Positions 1 to 11,419 of a stretch of DNA of 64,000 bases are shown here, piece by piece. The DNA is from Formicarius rufipectus (taxonomy: Eukaryota > Chordata > Aves > Passeriformes > Formicariidae), in assembly GCA_013399695.1 (NCBI GenBank), contig VXAU01002347.1:1-64000 (forward strand), written 5' to 3'. The notes under the pieces are model-generated. The model did no database searches. It was not told where the DNA came from and saw only the letters and a list, made by a program, of their open reading frames with translations. Both the position numbers and the translations under genes were made by a program. Within the stretch, counting starts at the first letter, position 1; each line of letters opens with the position of its first letter.

Positions 1-364
1 TCCAGACCCCCCTTTTCCCAGAGAAAGAAAAAAGAGAAAAGGTAAAAAAACCNCTTTGAGTCCTTCCCCCCCTGCTCCCGTGGGGTCCCTCCTTCTCCTC
101 CTCCTGCTCCCACCTTGGTCTCTGTGTTGTTCTCCCATGGCTGGAATTCCCAACTGCCCCACACTCCTGAATTCTTCACTCTGTGATCCCAGAGCTGGCA
201 CTGGGATTCTTCATTGGCTCAGCTCTGGCCACCAGCAGGAGGTCCCTCCTGGCCCTGGCTGTCCTTGGCTCCACAGCACAGGGGGAGCTTCTGGCAGCTT
301 CCAACAGAGACCACTCTGGATGGCCCATGCTTCTACTAAAATTCAGCTACAGAAACCTCTGACA
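1..364 (-). mobile_element. ERV LTR, family C, copy 1 (partial, internally deleted)
   Basis: Aligns closely to the complete LTR at 35454-36139 and shares its terminus, ending CTGACA at 364. The first ~52 bases match the region near 35489-35546. The match then jumps to about 35833, so roughly 290 bp is missing exactly where the single N (position 53) lies. The outermost ~35 bp of the LTR falls before the window. Orientation is taken from the AATAAA site in the complete copy and is tentative. Matching flank cannot be tested here. Confidence 0.8.
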
Positions 365-1847
365 GAGGTGCTGCTGCTTCTTCAAGGGGTTCCTCCCAAA
401 GCATTTCAACTCTCCATGTAAAGGGAAGAGGGGGAAACTGCATTTAGTGGTGGGAACAAAACCTGCTCTGCCACCGGCTGATGGAACCAGGAGAAAACAC
501 CTTCTCCTCGTTAATTTACAAATCACCCAATTAGAGAGAAAAAGGGAGTTATTGCCCTACCTGTTTTGATGGTTTTGCTCTCATAAATATGTGAATTTAT
601 TGGAATGTTTTTCTTCCTTTCTCTTTTTTTTGAGGAAAAAAAAAAACATAAATTGAAGGGAATGACAGAGAACCCAGAAATATGTTAATGTCTTTCCTTC
701 ATCAAACAGCCATGAATATACATGACTGTAATATATTACAATTTCTAGCTCCTTTGATTTATGTTATAGATAACATGTTTATATAAAGCCAATCTCCACA
801 GGAAGCTGAAGAAAAAATGTAAACTAAAGAAAAACAAAAACCAAACCCAAAAAAGCAACACCAGCAGCAGGGAAATCAAATATCACCCAAATTAAATTGA
901 TCCTTAAAGTAGGCCAGACAAAAACAGGCAAAGCTACCAGCATTTCTGAGGCACTTCATTACCAAAGGGGTTTTGGGGGTTTTATATCAAAATCTGTGGA
1001 AACGTGATTTGTAAAGACACACATCATTAAGGTGAAAGTAATTAAGCCGTTCTAACAGAAGTGACTCACCAGGCAGCTGTTGAGCTTTGGCACGTCTGGT
1101 TTCACAGTGTTGACTCCCAGTTGCATTCCCAGCAATGAACTCCATGCAGAGGGGCTGTTTCCAGCCTGATATTCCACGGAGCACGTACCTGCTCAGAAGG
1201 ACTTGGCACTGAGTGCTTTGGGCAGCCACCGAGTTCAGCTTTGGGCTTGTCCCGCTTTGTGCCCACCCAGGAGGCTCTTGGTGCTTCAACCTTTGGGCAC
1301 AGCTCCCCAGAACTGGCTCAGGCAGCCCAAATGGGCTAAGAGGGACAGCTGCAGCTTTCTGGGGTGGGTCGGTGCTCACTGTGGTCATCAGGACACGCTT
1401 CCCCATGGACAGACGCCCTCAGCAGCTGACCTAATGAACTAACCCCTGAGGACCAGCAGATCCCTCATGCCCAAACGCTCAGGTGTGGAGGGTTGTGTTG
1501 TGTCCTTTTTAAGGAATTCTCTGCCTGTTTTCCTGGGCCTTCTCTGATTTAAACAGGCATGGAGTCATGACATGGCACTGCCAGTCTGATAGTTCAGGTT
1601 TTCCATACCTGCCTCTCGTACAGCTGATAAGCAGCTCGGCCAAGGATACCTTTGGAATACTCAGTGCAGCGGGAGGGTTGGCCCAGACCCATCCTGATCC
1701 CATGAGGACCCCCTCACTCTACAACCACTGCCATAGCTTGATAGTGAAATAAGTATTTTGAAGTGTGAAAACAAATCCAGCCATCAGCACATGCTTGGAA
1801 ATGGCACAGCCTTCTGAGGGACCGAAGTGAAGGTGGGCCCTGTTTCT
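365..1847. other. Unique non-coding stretch
   Basis: No gene or recognised repeat is visible. The first 600 bp is AT-rich with short A and T runs. The longest open frame (987-1406, minus, 139 codons) has no recognisable domain or splice context. Confidence 0.5.
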
Positions 1848-2402
1848 TGGAGCTGACCACTTTCTGCACTGACACAGTTTCAGTGTCTCAGTAAGAGGCT
1901 CATAAGCCTGAGCTGTTAATAAGACACCCTGACTGCATCAAAAACAAAAATGAGTTTATTCCTCTTCATCTAAAGTTACAGTTCTACTCAGGAATGGCAG
2001 AAAAGGCTCCCTCTCCTCAATGTTTCCTTTCTTGCATCTTTCTGCTCCACTGCACAGGGATCTCAAAAGTACCAGAAGAAACTCTCTTCACACACAATTA
2101 TCCACATTTCTAAAACTAACACACTCCATCCAAACTATCCAACAACTCACAGCTGTAGCTAAAAATCAACCAAGATATATTTTATAAAGTTGGTGAATTC
2201 ACACAGTTCTTCTCTGTCTGAATTTTAACTTTATTCACAGAGCTCTTCCCGTGTCTCATTCCATGGAGCATCAGCAGGTTCTCCTCTCAGGTCACTGTTG
2301 GCCAAGGTCGTCCTGCAGATCCATCGTTGTCACTGAGGCCTCTGCCTTGGGAACTGCTCCTGACCCCTCAGTCTGAGCACCTGCACCATGGGGGTTCCAC
2401 CC
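1848..2402 (-). mobile_element. ERV LTR, family A, copy A1 (old)
   Basis: Aligns over its whole length to the other four family A LTRs in reverse orientation. It includes the shared blocks for the transition from the terminus to the poly(A) region near 1920-1970 and for U3 near 2300-2400. The low-coordinate end TGGAGCTGACCAC matches copy A5. The high-coordinate end (GTTCCACCC) has drifted from the expected GTGCCAACA. The adjacent hexamers (GTTTCT at 1842-1847, GAGACA after 2402) do not match, so this copy is old or rearranged. Confidence 0.85.
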
Positions 2403-2718
2403 GAGACAGGTGCAATTCTGTCCCATCAGAGGAATCTGCTCCAGCCCCAGTATCTCTGCCCCTCCAGGAACGTGGATACACCCAGCCCTTCACCTCCACA
2501 GGAGAAAGCCTGGAGTAACTATCAACTTCCTTTGCTGAGCCAAATTCCAGGCATGACTACCTTGAGAATTCCTGGCCATTGCTCTAGTGGGGGTTTTCCA
2601 GCCTTTCCTGAAGGTAACAGTGTGGTGTGTGCTTCTGGAGGGTGCCTCTGAAGAGCTTATCCATGTTGTATTTGCCCTCCTTAACATGTCACTTCATTTT
2701 GCTGGTGAGCCAGCAGAG
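2403..2718. other. Unique non-coding stretch
   Basis: Lies between LTR A1 and a minisatellite. It does not align to the env-side flank of copy A4, and no polypurine tract abuts the LTR, so there is no sign of retroviral internal sequence. Confidence 0.45.
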
Positions 2719-2933
2719 CATCCCTCCCAAGGGGGTCACTCCTCCTAAGGAGAACATCCCTCCCAAGAAGATAGTCCCTCCCAAGGAGGTCCTCATTCCC
2801 AAGAAGGTCATCCTTCCCAAGGGGATCATCCTTCCCAAGGAGATCATCCCTCCCAAGGGGGTCATCCCTCCCACAGAAATCATCCTTCCCAAGGAGATCA
2901 TTCCTCCCAAGGAGACCATCCCTTCCAAGGAGA
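2719..2933. repeat. Minisatellite, 18-bp unit, 12 copies
   Basis: Twelve consecutive 18-bp units follow the pattern ATCCYTCCCAAGGRGRTC, with scattered substitutions and no length change except in the last unit. The period is a multiple of three and lacks stops, so several overlapping frames stay open on both strands (plus-strand translation is an IPPKxx repeat). That explains the open frames here without any gene. Confidence 0.95.
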
Positions 2934-3395
2934 GAAAGGTGGTGGGACCAATGCCAGTCCCAGCACTCCATGTTCCCAAAAAATCTGGACAGTTCCCTCC
3001 TCCCTCAGCCTGTGTGAAGGTCTCTGATGTGCCAGTGATGACAGCTCCAAGAGTGTCAGGAATGACACCTCTTTAGGGTCCTTCTACATTCCTGCTCCTC
3101 TCTCCTATGGATATCTGCTCCTGAGAGCTTTGGAACTGGCATGATCCATGTGCAACTGGCTTGGACATCCCTAAGGAATAACCCAGGAAAGCCACCTTAG
3201 ACCCGACAAAGCAAACCCCCCTGTGAGCTTTAAGAGACCAACAGTGGCACATCCCCAGGAAGGGGTCACCAAAAGGTGACACCCAAAGAAGTCACCTGAG
3301 AGCTGCCAAAATCTGCTGTGCTCACCAGTGAAAGGGCTGAAGAAGCCATCATTCCATGAGGATGCCCATAAGGTTGGGAGAGTTGGGATCGTCCA
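2934..3395. other. Unique non-coding stretch
   Basis: No gene, RNA or recognised mobile element is seen between the minisatellite and the CR1 fragment. The open frame entering from the repeat closes shortly after 3060. Confidence 0.45.
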
Positions 3396-3758
3396 TCTGG
3401 ACAGGAGAAGGGTCCAGGGGGATCTGATTGTGGCTTTCCAGTGCCTGAAGCAATCTACAGGGAAGGTGGAGATTGGTGTTTGCAGGGGTCTGGAGGGACA
3501 GGACAGGGGGAATGGCTTCCCACTGCCAGAGGACAGGGCTGGATGGGATATTGGGAAGGAATTCCTGGCTAGGAAGGTGGGCAGGTCCTGGCACAGGCCA
3601 GGCAGAGTAGTTGTGGCTGCCCCATCCCTGGGAGTGTCCAAGGGTGGGTTTTGGAGCACCCTGCGCTGGTGAAAGGTGCCCCTGCCCATGTCAGGATATG
3701 GGATGACATTGCCTTCAAGACCCCTTCCCACCACACCAGTCTGGGATTCTGGGATTCC
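3396..3758 (+). mobile_element. CR1 LINE, 5'-truncated 3' end
   Basis: Contains the CR1 3' region seen repeatedly in this window: the GATTGTGGC...CAGTGCCTGAAG block, GGAAGGAATTCCTGGCTAGGA, GGCTGCCCCATCCCTGGG and CCCTTCCCACC. It ends in two copies of the terminal octamer-like GGGATTCT. It is diverged in the last third. No reverse transcriptase region remains. Confidence 0.9.
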
Positions 3759-5269
3759 AAGACTCTCCAGAGTTAGCAGGGACTGTGGAGTGTTTCTGTA
3801 AGACCTGAGGTGAGGAGGACCTTTGCCCTTCCAGGAGCTCCCGTGGCTTGTCCGGAGGGGCTCTGCTCGTCCAGCACCACGTGATGTCACAGACACCAGA
3901 ATGATGGCTGCAGTCACTCACTGAATCTTCACCAGCTGTCAGCTCCATCAGTCACTGCAATTTCCCTCATAATCTTCTGGAGAGGATCTCCACACGTTCC
4001 TGTTATTCCCCCCGAGCCCATAAATCATGGAATGTGGGTTTTTTCCATGCCTTATTTATTCCACTCCTCTGTGTGTATACCATGCACACTGTTCCAGGAA
4101 TTGCAGCATTGTCATTGAAAATAATGATCTAAATGCATTCCAGGATTTAATCTTTATTTCCCTGAGTGTTTTATAATGTGCATGAGGTAGAGAAAAAGGT
4201 CTTCAAGTTATTTGGGAGGAAATATATATCACTGTGTCTGTGCAGATGTCTTCAGGCAGAGCTTGTTGCCAGGACTCTTTAATTTACATTTCTGCTGTGC
4301 TTATGTGCTCTGTTTTAAGGCTTCTTCACCTGCTTTGGGTATTAGCAAGGGGAACAGGAGATATTTTTATGAGCCATACCCAGAGAAACACAGAAAAGGG
4401 AAGTTAAAAATTGATAAGCAATATTTATTAATATTTCCGTGTGCCAAGAACAAAGTGATTCCCAGAGCCCTCAGAAACGAAACCTTTAGAAATATAGACA
4501 GTCCTGATGGCCACACAAACAACAATTTCAGCTTGTTAGGATTATGGGGAAGTTTCAGCTACTCCAAATAAAAATATGGTGGTGAGAAACAGAGTCGCTT
4601 CTTCCTCCTTTTTAAACAATATCGTTATTCTGGCAATGTCTCTTTTTATGGGCCTGCAAAAGGTAACATAAAAGCAGATGGAAAGCTCGTCAATCCCACA
4701 AATTCATCTATTATTAACATGTAAGGGGTGGTGAAGAACAAACTCGTGCCTTTAGAAATGTTGCAGCATTTTAAGACACCCTTAGAAAGATCCACGAGCC
4801 CTCAATGCTTTCAGTATCTGTTTTCCAAAGCACTAATAAAGTGAGGTGGCAAAAATGTTTGGGGGTTTTAACTGGGTTTTTTCTCCTGAGTAAAACCAGT
4901 TGGTTCAAACTAATAATTCTCAGTGGAAATGTCCCCACCTACAATATATGCAAATACAGTGTTGTTTCCCCCTCCAAACCTTCTCAGGGTCCTACCAGAG
5001 GAGATAACCTTCAGCAACACTGAAATCTGGGGACAACACTCACTATTGGCTCTCTCATGTCATATTTTGCTGACAGCTCCGTAAAATGAAGTATAAATGA
5101 ATTTTGACATCTGCAGATTCAAAGCATAAAACCTAATTAAACTGATAATTTCAGGCCTACCTGTACTGATTAGGCTGTTTAAACTTGTTTACTTCCTACA
5201 GCAGGTATTGCAGAAGGACAGGAAAAGTATATACACAATTTTTCCTTCAAAAAAAAAGGAAAACTTGAG
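3759..5269. other. Unique non-coding stretch
   Basis: No gene is recognised. The part from about 4030 to 4760 is AT-rich with several ATTTAAT/AATAAT motifs. A 119-codon frame at 4212-4571 has no recognisable domain. Confidence 0.45.
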
Positions 5270-5313
5270 AACATTCCTACCCATGTGAAGGATGATGAGG
5301 GTGGGAAGGCCCT
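5270..5313 (+). mobile_element. CR1 LINE, 5' part of a copy split by LTR A2
   Basis: The bases before LTR A2 (GATGAGGGTGGGAAGGCCCT, ending at 5313) resemble the CR1 segment that normally precedes GGCACAGGGTGGGCAGAG. That second segment resumes immediately after the LTR at 5870. The left limit is uncertain. Confidence 0.6.
5308..5313 (+). repeat. Target-site duplication of LTR A2 (left)
   Basis: GGCCCT lies directly before the LTR start and is repeated directly after its end at 5870-5875. A 6-bp duplication is typical of class II (alpha/betaretrovirus-like) ERV integration. Confidence 0.85.
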
Positions 5314-5869
5314 TGTTGGAACCCGTGCAGGTTTTCAGGCTAAGGACTCAGAAGCAGCTTCCAAGACACAGGCCTCAATGATAACAATGGAATCTGCTGG
5401 ATGACCTTGGCCAACAGTGAACTGAGAGAAGAAACCTGCTAATATTCCATGGAATGATACAAGGGAAGGGTTCTATTAATAAAGTCAAAAATAAGATTGA
5501 TGAGTGCTATGTAGATCCACAAAAAATGCAAAATATATCTTGGGTGATACTCAGCTGTAGCTGTGTGTTGTTAGATAGTTAGGATGGAGTGTGACAATTT
5601 TAAAAGACATGTATAAGTGTGTGTTAAGACAGTCCTTTCTTGTACCTTTGAAATCCCTGCACAGGGGAACATAAAGACGCAAGAATGGAAACATTTAACC
5701 CCCTTTGTGCCTTCCCATCATTCCTGAGTAGAACTGGAACTTTAGACGAAGAGGAATAAACTCTCATTTTGTTTCTTGATGCAGACAGGTTGTCTTAATT
5801 AACAGCTAAGGTTTGTAAGCCTCCTACTAAGACACCAAAACTTTGTCTGTGCAAGAATCGGCGGCTACA
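5314..5869 (+). mobile_element. Solo ERV LTR, family A, copy A2
   Basis: 556 bp, starting TGTTGG and ending GGCTACA, bounded by the duplicated GGCCCT. It aligns end to end with the other family A copies but is the most diverged of them. No internal retroviral sequence is present on either side, so it is a solo LTR left by recombination between the two LTRs of a provirus. It interrupts a CR1 copy. Confidence 0.93.
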
Positions 5870-6048
5870 GGCCCTGGCACAGGGTGGGCAGAGAAGCTGT
5901 GGCTGCCCCATCCCTGGGAGTGTCCCAGGCCAGGTTGGACGGGGCTTGGAGCACCCTGGGCTGGTGGGAGGTGTCCCAGCCCATGGCAGGGATTGGCACT
6001 GGACAGGCTTTGAGGTCCTTCCCAACCCAAATATTCCAGGATTCTGTG
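5870..6048 (+). mobile_element. CR1 LINE, 3' part of the copy split by LTR A2
   Basis: Begins with the duplicated GGCCCT and continues through GGCACAGGGTGGGCAGAG, GGCTGCCCCATCCCTGGG, CAGGTTGGACGGGGCTTGG and GTCCTTCCCAACCC to the terminal ATTCTGTG at 6041-6048. Confidence 0.93.
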
Positions 6049-6612
6049 CAATTGAGGTCCCAGCATTGCTCCCAAGACCTTTCTTCCCCGAATTCTCCCC
6101 TGTTTACACCTCAATAGTTAACGTCAGGATTTCCCCTTTGTTTTCTCTCCACTGCCAGTCCCTTTCCTTCCTCCACCCCCGCTGGCTCAGGGTACCAGTG
6201 TTTAAGATTTTATCAACTTCAGCACTGAGGGAACTTAGTGAATGAAAATGTGCTTTAGGTCACATTTGTCAGGCATTGTATCGGGGGGGAGGAAAGCTCC
6301 TTGTGTGGCTGACAGAAACGAAGCAGCTCTGTCTGCTTCTGCAGCTCCCCCTTTTCATTTGTGAAATCCCTAATTCTGGAACAAGTCCTGCCCCCCCTGC
6401 CAGCTCCCCCTGCATGCAGTCTGTTCACATTTGAACTCTCTCCCTGCCCTGGGAAACCAAACTCCCCCTCTGGGAGCAGTGGGGCTGCAACGTGGGCAGG
6501 TTGGAGTGCCCTGCTGGCAGCAAGTTGTCCATGGCTGGGAAGGAAAATAGGAACACTTGAAGGAAAAGAAGTTTGAGTTCAGAGTTGTATTTGGGAAAAT
6601 GCTTCCCACCAT
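6049..6612. other. Unique non-coding stretch
   Basis: No gene, RNA or repeat was recognised between the two CR1 tails. Confidence 0.45.
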
Positions 6613-6759
6613 GGCTGCCCCATCCCTGGGAGTGTCCCAGGCCAGGTTGGACGGGGCTTGGAGCAACCTGGGCTGGTGGGAGGTGTCCCTGCCCATGGCA
6701 GGGGGTGGAATGGGGTGGACTTTGAGGTCCCTTCCAACCCAAATCATTCTGGGATTCTG
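6613..6759 (+). mobile_element. CR1 LINE, short 3' end
   Basis: Starts at GGCTGCCCCATCCCTGGGAG and runs through GGGCTTGGAGCAACCTGGGC and CCCTTCCAACCC to the terminal GGGATTCTG. It is a strongly 5'-truncated insertion of the same subfamily as 5870-6048. Confidence 0.92.
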
Positions 6760-7944
6760 AGAAAGAAGAAGAAATGGAAATCACTTCAGAGAACTAACAG
6801 GCACTTTGGTTTTATAATTATTTTATCATTTATTTTTTTAATATTATACCACTGATGATTACATAGTATTACATGATATTATGTATCATATTGAACTCAG
6901 TTTTTTCCTCATTAATCCATTCTGGTGGCATCTACAGTCACCTTCAGTGCTGGCCAAAGGTGTGATCCCACAGCCTGAGGGTTTTCAGGACAGCACTGCC
7001 CTCGGCACCCGTTGCACCAGCAGATGGAGTGGAGACCAACACCTGTTGATCTGGACAAGGGTCTCCAGCAGATCCCTGGATGGCTCTGTGGGTAGGGGAG
7101 CAAACCTCTCCATGCCTCAGGCCCCTGCCAAGTGCCACAACATTCCTTTTCCTTTCTGCACTTACAAAGCTGCTGCAATTTGTGAGCGGAGCCGACTTCA
7201 CCGAGCTCTCATTGAGCATCTGGTGGGGCTTGGGGTTGGGAAGAGGTGGTGCCAACACCTCCAGTGACAAAGGGGAGCTCAGGCATCAGGCACGGAGCTC
7301 TTACACACACATTTGTTTCCTGGAATGATGATACACAAATGACAGAAAAGGAAACAAAGCAAAGCAAAGCGAAGCAAAACAAACGACAGTCGCTGTTGTA
7401 TTTCCAAATGAAAACATCCCTCATTGAAGGGATTCAAAAACTGCTCTTGGAAAAGAGCTTTCCATGGGAAATAATCATCACATCCAGACCTGTGACTGAG
7501 CTGCCAGTGCAACAAACAGCCTTGAGGCAGCCAGAAGCCTAAGGTAGATTAATTTGTCTGGATGTGATACTGTTTTCCTACACTGCCCTTGCAGGGCTGA
7601 ATTCTATATCAGATGGTTCCACTTCATTTATCAAAGTGCCCCCCTCTCCCTGCCATCCAGCAGCAGCACAGCCCCAGCAGCCTGAACTGCAGCACATCCC
7701 CAGCAGCACAGAAAACACCCAGTGGGTTTTCTCAGCTGTCCCAGATCTAACAAAGACCCCCCTCCCCACTCATTTCTTGCCACTGGCCCTAGGTCTGGGT
7801 TTTTTTGGCTTTCTGTTTCTTTGGCTTTTTCTTGTGCTGAGCAGCAATCATTGCATGACAAAACTTCCTAATTGCAAAGAGGAAATCAGTTATAATTAGT
7901 GGGGCTTTGTGTTTTTGGGGGTTTTTTTGATTAGTTGGTTGGTT
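6760..7944. other. Unique non-coding stretch with short simple repeats
   Basis: AT-rich at 6810-6900. A short (AAAGC)n tract lies at about 7352-7383. No exon was recognised; the open frames on both strands (up to 128 codons) lack domains. Confidence 0.45.
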
Positions 7945-7998
7945 TTTTGTTTTGTTTGTTTGTTTGTTTGTTTGTTTGTTTGTTTGTTTGTTTGTTTC
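7945..7998. repeat. (GTTT)n microsatellite
   Basis: About twelve uninterrupted GTTT/TTTG units, preceded by a more irregular T/G-rich stretch from 7912. Confidence 0.95.
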
Positions 7999-8397
7999 CC
8001 CCCAAGATTTCTTCCCAGAGATGTCCCCAACTCTTGGGAAAATGAGAAGCTGGGCTGTCTGGTTACATCTCCCCTTCAGTGACAGGGGTTGTGCTGAGAT
8101 GTGCACAAAGAAACAGGACTCTGGCAGGGCCAATGTGCATTCCAATGATCAGGCACCTCCTGAGCCTGGTCGAGGTGCAGGGACACAGGGATGTGCCTTT
8201 TCCTGCTGGCAGTGCAGTGCCATGAGCTCACATGAAAATATTCACAGTATTTGCCTTCTGCCACCTCCAGAAACCATCTCTGCCACCCCAGAAGTGGCAT
8301 TGCCACAGCAAAGAGTGACAGATCGATGGGTTTTGCTGTCCTGATGGAAATTAAGTCAAGGAGGGCTTAGGGAGCCATTGAAGGAAAGGGGGGAAAG
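7999..8397. other. Unique non-coding stretch
   Basis: Nothing recognised. The last ~50 bp may be a diverged extension of the CR1 that follows. Confidence 0.4.
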
Positions 8398-8578
8398 CCA
8401 TTTCTTCACTGGAAGAGTCTTCAAGCCCTGGCACAGCTGTCCAGGGCAGTGGTGGAGCCACCACCCCTGGAAGTGCTCAGAAAACAAGTAGTGCCATGGT
8501 TTAGTGGGCAGAGGGGTGATCTGTCAAAGCTTTGGTGTGATGACCTTTCAAGTCTTGTCCATCTTCAATGATTCTGTG
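8398..8578 (+). mobile_element. CR1 LINE 3' end, a different subfamily
   Basis: Contains TTTCTTCACTGGAAGAGTCT, CAAGCCCTGGCACAG, CAGGGCAGTGGTGGAGCCAC, ACCCCTGGAAGTG and CCATGGTTTAGTGGGCAG, and ends AATGATTCTGTG. The middle differs from the GGCTGCCCCATCC type that dominates the window, so it belongs to another CR1 lineage. Confidence 0.85.
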
Positions 8579-8776
8579 CCACGAGTAGCCGAGCCCCCAG
8601 TACGTGGCACAGGCAGGGCACTGTCCCAGGGCTTCATCCCAAATTCACTTCCATTTCTGAGGGGTCAGGCTGCAGCAAATCTAAAATTTCAATTAAAGAA
8701 CATGAAAAAAAGTATAACCATATTTTAAGTCCCCTTCAACCACCTGAGAAAAGAGTTACCAATGCAAGGACGTTGG

Positions 8777-8925
8777 CTCCTCTCCTCCTCTCGCCTCCCC
8801 TCCCCTCGCCTTCCCTTCCCAAACCTTCCCAAACCTTCCCAAACCTTCCTAAACCTTTCCAAACCTTCCCTTCCCAAAACCTTTCCAAATCTTCCCAAAC
8901 TTTCCAAAACCTTCCCTTCACTTAA
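8777..8925. repeat. Polypyrimidine tract with 10-bp minisatellite
   Basis: C/T-rich sequence (TCCTCTCCTCC...CCCTTCCC) grades into about ten imperfect units of CCTTCCCAAA from 8811 to 8925. One strand is nearly all pyrimidine apart from the AAA of each unit. Confidence 0.9.
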
Positions 8926-11419
8926 GATGTCTCCTCACTGAAGCAGAAATTGGGTCTGGAAAAAAACCCAAAAACCCCCCAGCAGCAACTTTTTCCTGAA
9001 AAAAAGACTTAAGTGACTCCCCTGGAATTACCTTCAGGACAAAACCAACCCAATGCTTTTGGCACAAAAAATGTATGTGTTCTATTATTTATGAATCAAA
9101 ACCTTCAATGGAGAAAGGTTTCAATGAACTTTTGTAGGATTTTTTTAGAGGTTGCCACAATAAACACAAAGAATTATAAAAAGCACCTTCTCCTTCTTTA
9201 TCCCTTCCCAAATCTGTATGTTTAAAAATAAAAACCCCCAGAACGGAACATATTCAGAGTGAAAGTGTGAGTTCATCTGTGGGCTGATCACATGGACAGG
9301 GGAGCATTTTTATATTTGGATGCATCTTATTTATCCCACTGGGAAGTCATAAAATCCTGTGGGCAAAAAAAACCCCAACCCTACACGGCCTTCCAGGTAT
9401 GTGAAATTTTTCAGAGGAAAACTGGCCAGAATTTACTACCTGGAATGCAAATTCACTGCACAAATACACAACACACTTTTCCAGTCACATCAAATATGCA
9501 AAAATACCGTTGCAGATTGAAAGTAAAGCAAAACACAGATGCACCATAAATTTCATTCTGGTCCCATCACGAGAAGCAAAAGGCTGAGAAGGCTTTTTGC
9601 ATTTTTTATTTCCTCCATTCACTTTATTTGCCTCTTTTTACAGCGAATGGGACACTCATTAAAATATTTAAAGGTATTTAGTAGGTGATCTGAATGGATT
9701 AAAAACAGGATTAAAAAAAAGAAAAATCAGTTCCAGTGCTTGTCAGCACCAGTTTTCTCCTCAGATTTAATACAAAGACGACCCATCCGAGGGCAAACCT
9801 GATTTCCCAAACCCTCCCCTCTGTATCTCACATGGAGATGATTCCAAGAAAAGCACTGCTCCAATACGGTCATTCCCTCTCTGTTTTCCTGCTGATGTCA
9901 CTCTTCCTCTGAAGAATGCCTTCAACCTCTCCCCTCAGCAGATCAGAGTGAGGCACCCAGTTTGTACCAGATGCCAGCAGACAAAATTGCACTTTAAAAG
10001 CTCCGGTGTCATTAAAAAACCCTCCCAAAGAAGAAGAAATGCTGCACCACTTCCCCACTCTTCAAATAACTTCTGGGAAGGTGACAAAACGTGACTCAAA
10101 GCTTCTGCCAAACATGCCCAGCTCCAGCTCCTTCCTTTCAAGTGCTAATTAATTATTTCACCTGAGAAACAGGATGAACTGGAGACCTTTGGCAAGCCCA
10201 GATATCTTGGGTTCCTCCCCCTCATTGATGCCAAGGAAAACCATGGAATTCGGGGCAGCAATTTGACCTTGGGCACAGAATTTCAGGGCACTGGCTCAGG
10301 TTCTTGGTGCTGGATGTCTTTTGGGGACATACCTCTCCATGGACCCTGCAAGCAGCTGGTCACTCCATGGGGTTTGATGCCTCTGAGCCAGAGGGGGTTC
10401 ATGGCCAGAAGTGGAGCCTCAGTGCCCCAATGCAGTGCTGGGAATGTGGCAATGCCAAAAGCCAACCCGCTCAATGATTCCAAAATCCAGCCCAAAACAG
10501 CACCAAGAAGGAATCAGGATGCTGGGAATGTGTGAAGGCCAAAAGCCAGAGGAGAAGAGGCATAGAAGGACCAACCCTTTTCAGAAGGGGATCCTGTTGA
10601 ATTCACCTTGTAATATCTTGGGGTTTTTCTTTAAGTTTATTCAGGTTTTGAACGAAACACTAAAGCTCGGGGTTCATGCAGCGAGCAAAACACAGCCCAG
10701 CACCAACCAGCCCACACCAGTACCACCCAGGTAGCACAGACAGGTCCACATCTCCAGGACCAGCTCTCATCCCCCTCTGGAATGGCTCCAAAACTGCCTC
10801 CCTTGGGCTCCCAGGAGCAGACACACCTGGACCCTCCCCCAGTGTGTGCTTTGTCCCAGTTCCATGGGGCATCACCTGCCACAGGTTCATCCCAAACAAC
10901 CCCTGGGGGTTTCTTGCCCAGGTGAGGTCATCTCCCACCAGCTGCTTTTATGGAACAATTCCCAGAGCTGCTGGATGGACTCAGCAGCACAAAAGACAAG
11001 CCTTGGAATGCCTCCAGCTGCTGCTGCCCCTGCCAAGAGCACGACTGCAAGGAGCTCCCCCTGTTCCTAGGCTTGGAAAAGGGGGCCACATCCCACGTGG
11101 CACATCAAGGGAGCTGCCAGCTCCACCCTGGAGAGCAAGGAATGGAGCTGGTGTTCATTAACCCTTCATTATTGGCTTTTCTTAATCGAATGAGGTGGAT
11201 CTCAGGCTGGTCTATGAGCAAGATTTATTCCTTTGCAAACCACAAAGAAATGAAAGACACAAGGTACTTGTCAAAGTATTTCTCTGAGTGCCTTGGCAGC
11301 TTGTCATTGGTAATGGAATTGTTGCCTGGTCTTCATCTCCTGGCAATTTAATTTACCCACACAACCTACCACTTCTTCTTGCACATCTTCCTCCACAACA
11401 TGCCTATTTACCTGCCCTA

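Noticed and set aside
1842..2408. Target-site duplication around LTR A1
   Set aside because: GTTTCT and GAGACA do not match. The LTR end is also mutated, so the boundary cannot be confirmed.
2403..2933. Retroviral internal sequence beside LTR A1, by analogy with A4
   Set aside because: There is no polypurine tract next to the LTR and no similarity to the A4 internal flank. The minisatellites also differ in unit and sequence.
3171..3917. 248-codon minus-strand open frame
   Set aside because: It is antisense to a CR1 fragment and has no domain.
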